A program made the translations under genes and the position numbers. The notes under the pieces are model-generated. The model saw only the letters and a program-made list of their open reading frames with translations. It did not search any database and was not told the origin of the DNA. Positions 58,139-64,000 of a stretch of 64,000 nt of DNA are shown here, piece by piece. The stretch comes from Pseudoalteromonas sp. XMcav2-N (GTDB lineage: Bacteria > Pseudomonadota > Gammaproteobacteria > Enterobacterales > Alteromonadaceae), in assembly GCF_024124545.1 (NCBI RefSeq), contig NZ_JAMXSF010000022.1, forward strand, positions 1 to 64,000, given 5' to 3'. Position 1 is the first letter of the stretch, and every line of letters starts with the position of its first letter.

Positions 58139-60781
58139 TTGAAAATAACAACCACACTAGCCAGCTCATGTATTGCCATCCTGGCCCTATTTTTTCCTGC
58201 AGCGAAAAGTGCTGCGGCGCAGCATGCTTTGCCGATAAGTGCATTTGAGCAACATAGTGCCGTGATGTTACTCATTGAACCTAAAACTGGAAATATCGTT
58301 CAGGCGAATGAAGCCGCGGCGTTGTTTTACGGTTACAGTCAGGCACAACTGGAAAACATGCAGATCCAGCAGATCAACCAGTTTTCACCTCAACAGGTGG
58401 AGCAGGAGCGGATGTCTGCGCTGAGCGAAGGGCGCAATTATTTTATATTTCAGCACCAGCTTGCCAATGAAGAAGTCAGAACGGTGAGTGTGTATTCTGC
58501 ACCATTTACCAGTGACGAAGGCCTGCCGCTGCTGTTATCGGTGATCCAGGATATCAGTGCACAACGCACCCTGGAGCGAGATTTGTGGCACTATCAATCC
58601 AACCTGGAGCAGCAAGTTGCACTACAAACCGCAGAGCTTAAAGACGCCAATACGGTCCAGCTGATTTTGCTTGGCAGTGTCATTGCCATTTTGGGTGGCT
58701 CTATTTTGGTGTTAGTGATGTTCACGCTGCGATTACGACGTGCAAAACGCCGCACAGAGTTACAGAAAAACCGTTTTAGTGCCATTTTTAACGCCATCGG
58801 CGATTATCTTATTTACACTAACTCAAGTAATGTTGTGGTCTCTGCAAATCAGGCTGCTAAGCGCGATTTAGGCGACATACAGGGACGCCCTGTTGGGTTT
58901 ATTCTGGAAGAATGTAGCTGCCTGGATAACCTTGGGGCTGAGCCCATCGAATGTGAAGTCAAACTGGCAGGCCAACGTCGTGATGTCGAGATCAGTAAGA
59001 CTGCTGTGCTGGACAGTGCCGGCGCGGAAACCGGGTCGATTTATTTGATCCAGGATATCAGCAAGCGTCTTGCCGGGGAAAAGGAACAGCGACTTGCCAG
59101 TACCGTCTTTGCGACAACCAGTGAGGGCGTGCTGGTCTCCAACCGTGACAATCAGATCCAGATGGTCAACCAGGCATTTACAGATATCACCGGCTTTACA
59201 GCTCAAGAAGTACTGGGTAATACCCCATCAATATTCAACTCGGGCCGACATGATGCCGCCTACTTTGCTCAGTTGTATGATGCGCTGACTTCCCGGGGCC
59301 ATTGGGAGGGCGAAATCTGGAACAAGCGTAAAAACGGCGAAGTATACCCCAGCTGGTTGCAGGTTTCGGCAGTGTTCGATGCCGCAGGCGAAATCGATAT
59401 GTATGTGGCCCTGTTTAACGATATTACTTCCCGCAAACGCAATGAACAGCTGATGTGGCAGCAGGCCAACTTTGATAATCTCACCGGTCTGGCCAATCGC
59501 CATCATTACCATACTAAGTTTGACCTCGCGCTGGCGCAGGCTAAACAAAAACAAACCCGCCTGGCGGTGTGTTTTATCGATCTCGATCGTTTTAAAGCGG
59601 TAAACGACACGTTAGGGCATCACATTGGTGATCAGCTACTCATTGAAGCAGCCAATCGGATCCGCGAATGCACCCGAAATTCAGACACCGTGGCACGCTT
59701 AGGGGGAGATGAGTTTGCGCTCTTGTTACCTGATATGGCAAAAATCAGCGATATGGAAAAGCTTGCAACCAAAGTGCTGCACGCACTCAGCGAGCCATTT
59801 TTTCTCGAAGGCCATGAAGCCTTTGTATCCGGTAGTATGGGCATTACGTTTTATCCTGATGATGGCGCAGACCGTAAAGTGCTGCTCAGAAATGCCGACA
59901 GTGCCATGTATAAGGCCAAAGAGCATGGCCGTAATTGCTTTCAGTTTTTCACTTCTGCAATGCATGAGCATGCCAAAGCACGCAGTGCGCTGGAAGGGGC
60001 GTTGCATCGTGCTCTGACCAATCGTGAACTTTATCTGGCATATCAGCCGATCGTCGGGCAGGAGCGACTTGGGTGTGAGGCGTTATTAAGGTGGCATAAC
60101 CCTCAGCTGGGGCAGGTTTCACCGGCAGACTTTGTGCCCGTCTGTGAAGAGTTAGGGCTGATCATCACCATCGGCGAGTGGGTGCTATATCAGGCTTGCG
60201 CGCAGGCAAAATCCTGGATCACGCAAACCGGTCAGCCTTTGTTTGTGTCGGTGAATGTCTCGAGTACACAGTTTAAGCGTCAGGATATTGCCAGTCTGGT
60301 CGCCAAAGTACTCAAAGAAACCGGGTTAGCAGCCGATGCTTTAACGCTGGAGATCACCGAAACTGTATTGGCCGATAACTCTGGTCATATTCAGCGTCAG
60401 CTTGAGAGCTTGCGTGCAATGGGCGTAGGATTGGCGATTGATGATTTCGGCACCGGGTACTCTTCACTGAGTTATCTGAAGCGCTTCCCCTTGTCTAAGT
60501 TAAAGATAGACCGTGCTTTTATTCGAGATCTGCCTGATGACGAAGAAGACAGGGCATTGGTGAGCGCCATTATTTCGATGGCGGGCAAGCTGCATTTGAA
60601 AGTCATTGCGGAAGGCGTTGAAACGCAGGAGCAACTGAACTTTTTACAGGAGTTAGGGTGTGATTATACTCAGGGCTTTCTGCACGCTAAGCCTGCAGAC
60701 GCGGCGCAATTTGAGGCGTTTATTCACGATTTCGCGGAGCAAAACCACAGTCGTCCTGAGCGGACGAGTATCGTCCGCTAG
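58139..60781 (+). CDS. PAS-GGDEF-EAL cyclic-di-GMP signalling protein
   Basis: I favour TTG 58139, where GGAGG is close upstream and a signal or anchor segment results (KITTTLASSCIAILALFFPA); ATG 58073 adds 22 residues. About 880 aa. A first PAS (EANEAAALFYGYSQAQLENM, near 60-180) is followed by a membrane helix (VIAILGGSILVLVMFTL). Two further PAS regions precede GGDEF (RLGGDEFALLLPD with intact RNSD I-site) and EAL (CEALLRWHNPQLGQVSPADF, DDFGTGYSSLSYL). Both catalytic motifs look complete, so it could make and break cyclic-di-GMP. Convergent overlap of 4 bases with the next gene. Confidence 0.85.
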   Translation: MKITTTLASSCIAILALFFPAAKSAAAQHALPISAFEQHSAVMLLIEPKTGNIVQANEAAALFYGYSQAQLENMQIQQINQFSPQQVEQERMSALSEGRNYFIFQHQLANEEVRTVSVYSAPFTSDEGLPLLLSVIQDISAQRTLERDLWHYQSNLEQQVALQTAELKDANTVQLILLGSVIAILGGSILVLVMFTLRLRRAKRRTELQKNRFSAIFNAIGDYLIYTNSSNVVVSANQAAKRDLGDIQGRPVGFILEECSCLDNLGAEPIECEVKLAGQRRDVEISKTAVLDSAGAETGSIYLIQDISKRLAGEKEQRLASTVFATTSEGVLVSNRDNQIQMVNQAFTDITGFTAQEVLGNTPSIFNSGRHDAAYFAQLYDALTSRGHWEGEIWNKRKNGEVYPSWLQVSAVFDAAGEIDMYVALFNDITSRKRNEQLMWQQANFDNLTGLANRHHYHTKFDLALAQAKQKQTRLAVCFIDLDRFKAVNDTLGHHIGDQLLIEAANRIRECTRNSDTVARLGGDEFALLLPDMAKISDMEKLATKVLHALSEPFFLEGHEAFVSGSMGITFYPDDGADRKVLLRNADSAMYKAKEHGRNCFQFFTSAMHEHAKARSALEGALHRALTNRELYLAYQPIVGQERLGCEALLRWHNPQLGQVSPADFVPVCEELGLIITIGEWVLYQACAQAKSWITQTGQPLFVSVNVSSTQFKRQDIASLVAKVLKETGLAADALTLEITETVLADNSGHIQRQLESLRAMGVGLAIDDFGTGYSSLSYLKRFPLSKLKIDRAFIRDLPDDEEDRALVSAIISMAGKLHLKVIAEGVETQEQLNFLQELGCDYTQGFLHAKPADAAQFEAFIHDFAEQNHSRPERTSIVR

Positions 60782-61563
60782 TCACACGAAAGCGTATTTG
60801 AACACAACTCACTGAGCAGTGCTTTTGCTTTGTGATTGCCCTGCGCAGCAGCCTGATTAAGAAGCTGGACTGCCTGCTCTGTATCTGCATCTTGGCCTTC
60901 CGCGGCCAGTAGCATGGTGGCCAGATTATATTGTCCCCAATGGTCGCCCAGTTCTGCTGCCTTGGCAAAGGCTTCACGCGCTTGAGAAAGCTCACCTACC
61001 TGATAATGCGCGATACCGCGTTGGTTATCGGGTGACAGTCGGTGTTTAGGTATGGGTGTATGCAGACGAGGTATAACACGAGGCTTGACTATCCCACCCA
61101 TAACATAAATATCATTGGGCCTGTGTATGGCGTAGATCGCGCCTTGCTCAAAGTAGTCGGCCAGCTCATCTCTGGGCCACTCAATTGGATCTGGGTCAAA
61201 ATACTTGTCCAGCATCAGATTATCCAGCTGGATTGCCCGTTTTACATCCCGTTTTCGCCCATAGGTGTAACGCCCTTGCTTAACCGTAACGGTATCTTCG
61301 GTGGTTGCTATGACCTGAGTGATCCGATACTGGGCCTGATAGGCCCGTTGGGTCTCAAAACGACCCAGGTCAATCAAAATCAGGTCGTCTGTTTTCGGTT
61401 CGACTAACAGGTGCTGATAGTGCGCTGTCTGCTGCACATGTTGCAACCAAAAATACGCGATAACACCCATTATGGCCGTAAGTAGTAAAGCATTTTTAAA
61501 GCGGATCAGAAAGCGGCTGATCAGATCATGAGAGGTAAACAGGCCAGCGGTGAGTTTTTCCAT
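60778..61563 (-). CDS. Membrane-anchored protein with Sel1/TPR-like C-terminus
   Basis: ATG 61563 with AAGGAG upstream is the start; the longer frame from 61614 is unlikely. About 261 aa. One membrane helix (LLLTAIMGVIAYFWLQH) leads to a mixed domain (residues about 50-175) of unknown type and then tandem short helical repeats resembling TPR/Sel1 (GIAHYQVGELSQAREAFAKA, AAQGNHKAKALL). Ends with a Cys pair (SELCSNTLSCD). Function unknown. It lies 89 bases downstream of the M28 peptidase gene. Confidence 0.68.
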   Translation of the reverse strand: MEKLTAGLFTSHDLISRFLIRFKNALLLTAIMGVIAYFWLQHVQQTAHYQHLLVEPKTDDLILIDLGRFETQRAYQAQYRITQVIATTEDTVTVKQGRYTYGRKRDVKRAIQLDNLMLDKYFDPDPIEWPRDELADYFEQGAIYAIHRPNDIYVMGGIVKPRVIPRLHTPIPKHRLSPDNQRGIAHYQVGELSQAREAFAKAAELGDHWGQYNLATMLLAAEGQDADTEQAVQLLNQAAAQGNHKAKALLSELCSNTLSCD

Positions 61564-61651
61564 TGTTCGCTCCTTGTTTTGGGGATGGCGTCGGGTTCTG
61601 ATGTCCGACGCCATAGGTTGGTATGCACTTACTTAATAAAAGAGGCGTGTC

Positions 61652-63085
61652 TTACTTACCCTGTATGCGCGTTTTACCATTGGCTGCCATCAGTGCGAAG
61701 ACGGCATAGGCCGCGGTATTTTGTTTCAACTTAGCGGGGTCGACTTTATCCAGCGTATCGTCTGCGGTGTGGTGGTAGTCAAAATAATCGGTGCCATCCT
61801 GATGCAGATCGAAAATCGGCGCAGAGGTCAGGTTATTTAACGGGATCAGATCCGGACCTCCACGTGCGCGATTGGCTCCAATGTAGGTAACCCCTAAAGG
61901 CTTTAGCTGTTCAGCAATGGCGCGAACCAGCGGCAGTGAAGTGGCATTCACGTTAGACTCAAATGCATACACCACGTCCGCACCAAAGTCTGATTCAGCG
62001 GCGGCAACAATCTGCGCCAGTTTGTCTTCATGACGCTTAAAGTACGCTTTGGCACCCCATAGCCCCAGCTCTTCGGCGGCAAACAGGACGACCCGGATGC
62101 TGCGTTTGGGTCGAGTCACTGATGCGATGTGTTTAGCCGCCGCCATGGTCAGTGCCATACCGGCACCATCGTCCAGGGCACCTGTGCCAAGATCCCAGGA
62201 GTCATGATGACTGCCAAGCAAAACGTATTGGTCAGGAAACTCCGAGCCGGTGATTTCACCAATCACGTTAAAACTAGTCCCTTCACCGAGATCTTCGGTC
62301 TGAATATTGATTTCGACTCTGGGGGTGTGACCATGCTTGAACAGACGCGCAATTTGATCAGCGTCCGGGTTTGCTATGGCGGTGGCCGGGATTTTCGTGA
62401 CCTGCTCGTCATAGTGACTGCCCCCGGTGTGCGCAAAACGGTGATGAGCGGTACTGACTGAACGCATCATATAGGCGATGGCCCCTTTCTTTGCCGCCTC
62501 AACGGCCCCTTTATTGCGAGCCTGGACTGCCGGACCATAGCCATTGCCATCAATATCTCGATTCATTTTGTAGTTGATGAAAGCAATTTTGCCTTTCAGG
62601 CTACCTGCTGGCGCAGCTTTTAGTTCGTCAAAGGTTTCAAACAACACGACTTCTCCACTCAGCCCGTGCTGAGGGGTACTGATGCTATTGCCCAGTGCCG
62701 TGATGTGCAGTGGCTGTTCGCTCGGCGCGACCAGCTTGGCCGACTCGTGATAGCGACGCCATTCCGGAAAGGTTGCGGCTTCCAGCCAGACTTTGTCAAA
62801 ACCCAGACGCTTAAACTGTTGCTCAGCCCAGGCTACCGTCAGCTTATCGTTTTCTGTACCGGGCAGGCGTGGGCCTATCTCGGTCGTCAATGATTCCAAC
62901 AATTGCCAGCTTAAATCACTCTGACTGGCCAGAGTACGTACTTTGGCGACTTCCTCCAGTTGTGCTTGCGTGAATTCCTGTGCCTGAGCAACCGCACTGG
63001 CGGTTAATGCACACAGTGGTAACAGCCAGTGTCTGGCAGCGCTGGTTAGCCTGCTAAAAGGCGTAAAGCGTATCATCTGATCCAT
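61652..63085 (-). CDS. Secreted M28-family zinc aminopeptidase
   Basis: A 477-aa exported peptidase with a signal peptide (LLPLCALTASAVAQAQ), a PA-like inserted domain (about 130-260), then the M28 catalytic domain: LLGSHHDSWDLGTGALDDGAG supplies two zinc ligands and the bridging Asp, AAEELGLWGAKAY has the catalytic Glu, SDFGADV another ligand, and YHHTADDTLDKVD the last His. It would trim N-terminal residues from peptides in the periplasm or medium. Confidence 0.9.
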   Translation of the reverse strand: MDQMIRFTPFSRLTSAARHWLLPLCALTASAVAQAQEFTQAQLEEVAKVRTLASQSDLSWQLLESLTTEIGPRLPGTENDKLTVAWAEQQFKRLGFDKVWLEAATFPEWRRYHESAKLVAPSEQPLHITALGNSISTPQHGLSGEVVLFETFDELKAAPAGSLKGKIAFINYKMNRDIDGNGYGPAVQARNKGAVEAAKKGAIAYMMRSVSTAHHRFAHTGGSHYDEQVTKIPATAIANPDADQIARLFKHGHTPRVEINIQTEDLGEGTSFNVIGEITGSEFPDQYVLLGSHHDSWDLGTGALDDGAGMALTMAAAKHIASVTRPKRSIRVVLFAAEELGLWGAKAYFKRHEDKLAQIVAAAESDFGADVVYAFESNVNATSLPLVRAIAEQLKPLGVTYIGANRARGGPDLIPLNNLTSAPIFDLHQDGTDYFDYHHTADDTLDKVDPAKLKQNTAAYAVFALMAANGKTRIQGK

Positions 63086-63240
63086 AGTAACCCTTGGTAA
63101 TTTACATCGCTTTAGATTGTCGCAACAAATGTTGTTAAATTAAACTTTTTCGGGGTGAACGGGCGTTTTTACTTACTGAAGTGACGGCGCTATGCGGGAT
63201 TTGCTAAACTTGGCAAATTGAGTTTCTCCGAGGTAATAGT

Positions 63241-64000
63241 GTGACCCAATCGTTTAATCAAGTGCCGTTGACCCGGCATCTCCAAAGTGGCTTACAGCAA
63301 GCTGGTTTTACCACCATGACGCCCATTCAGGCACAGGCATTACCCGCCATTATCGCCCAGCAGGACGTAATCGCTCAGGCAAAAACCGGGTCGGGTAAAA
63401 CTCTGGCATTTAGCCTTGGTCTGCTAAACAAGCTGGTAGCTGAGGAGCAGGTGATCCAGAGCCTGGTACTGGCACCCACCAGGGAGCTGGCACAACAGGT
63501 GGCCACGGAGATCCGCAAGCTGGCGCGTGGCATGCAAAATATTAAGGTGCTGACAGTATGCGGTGGTGAACCCATAGGCCCGCAGATCAGCTCGCTGGAG
63601 CATGGTGCGCACGTTGTGGTTGGTACCCCCGGGCGAATTGAAGAGCATCTTTATAAAGGCACACTTGACCTGACTCAGGTGCAGACCTGGGTTCTGGATG
63701 AAGCCGATCAAATGCTGGCGATGGGCTTCATTGAAGCGCTGGAAAACATCGCCATTTATCTGCCCCCGGAGCGTCAGACATTGATGTTCAGTGCCACTTA
63801 TCAGAAAGATATTGAGGCGCTGACCCAACAATTTATGCGCGAGCCTGTCATGGTTAAGGGAGAGGAAGAAAGCCTCAACCGACAAATTAAACAGCAGTTT
63901 TTTGCGCTTAAAAATAACAAACTGAGATTTAACACATTGCGCCTGTTGCTGCAGCATTACAAACCCGTTAGCTGCATTGCCTTTTGCAACACCAAAGTCG
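63241..64000 (+). CDS. dbpA: DEAD-box RNA helicase DbpA, 5' part
   Basis: The gene starts at GTG 63241 (GAGG upstream) and runs off the right edge after 253 codons. Motifs in order: Q motif TPIQAQALPA, motif I AKTGSGKT, PTRELAQQ, TPGRIEEHL, DEAD box VLDEADQM, SAT (FSATYQ), then IAFCNTKV at the edge. These blocks match DbpA, which unwinds 23S rRNA helix 92 during 50S assembly. The characteristic C-terminal RNA-binding domain lies outside the window. CDS incomplete at the 3' end. Confidence 0.88.
   Translation, partial: MTQSFNQVPLTRHLQSGLQQAGFTTMTPIQAQALPAIIAQQDVIAQAKTGSGKTLAFSLGLLNKLVAEEQVIQSLVLAPTRELAQQVATEIRKLARGMQNIKVLTVCGGEPIGPQISSLEHGAHVVVGTPGRIEEHLYKGTLDLTQVQTWVLDEADQMLAMGFIEALENIAIYLPPERQTLMFSATYQKDIEALTQQFMREPVMVKGEEESLNRQIKQQFFALKNNKLRFNTLRLLLQHYKPVSCIAFCNTKV

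Overview
The window is a chromosomal segment of a marine gammaproteobacterium, most likely Pseudoalteromonas (P. rubra / luteoviolacea / piscicida type). This is inferred from gene content and synteny: a GlyGly-CTERM subtilase, folX-folE-folM, lptM-lysA-dapF-DUF484-xerC-yigB beside cyaY, hemC-hemD/X-hemY, ubiD-fre, and a palindromic 158-bp element of a kind I associate with this genus. No species call is made from markers such as 16S rRNA.

Bases 1-6000 are an accessory, AT-rich region. It holds small orphan genes, mostly secreted, each preceded by a short C-terminal coding scrap that ends at or just before the next start codon. The scraps look like broken-off toxin tips. One carries a PD-(D/E)XK-like nuclease signature, another is a HExxH metallopeptidase domain, and an ankyrin fragment also survives. 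Between the modules lie copies of a hairpin repeat (core GGACACCCACCC) in both orientations, together with an intact IS200-like REP-associated transposase. I read this as a graveyard of polymorphic-toxin tips and immunity genes shuffled at REP elements.

From 6 to 12 kb, mostly on the minus strand: a Tat-exported FAD oxidase resembling cytokinin dehydrogenase, an ABC exporter, and speD-speE for spermidine. Bases 12-15 kb hold two orphan secreted proteins, an unannotated 59-residue peptide gene with a double-glycine leader and Cys-rich core (minus strand, 13578-13757), two tRNA-Ser genes, a tRNA-Ser pseudo-copy split by a 72-nt palindromic insertion, repeated terminators, and a 49-codon gene with a strong Shine-Dalgarno.

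From 15 to 30 kb: lipid kinase, EamA exporter divergent from a MocR regulator, YggN-like protein, cytochrome c', a 1350-residue secreted subtilase, DUF2721 and thioredoxin-like lipoprotein, YqaA, the tetrahydromonapterin genes, nadE and yceH. From 30 to 43 kb: a large hybrid histidine kinase, penicillin/AHL acylase family enzyme, diguanylate cyclase, EamA transporter, RluF-like pseudouridine synthase, TPR plus aspartyl protease, RmlD-like reductase and a POT peptide transporter.

From 43 to 64 kb the content is core chromosome: yigB-xerC-DUF484-dapF-lysA-lptM facing cyaY, an esterase, a DUF2914 protein, the heme genes hemC, fused hemD/hemX and hemY, a second copy of the 158-bp element, adenosine deaminase, a CBS protein, fre and ubiD, a GGDEF-EAL protein, a TPR protein, an M28 peptidase and the start of dbpA, which runs off the right edge.
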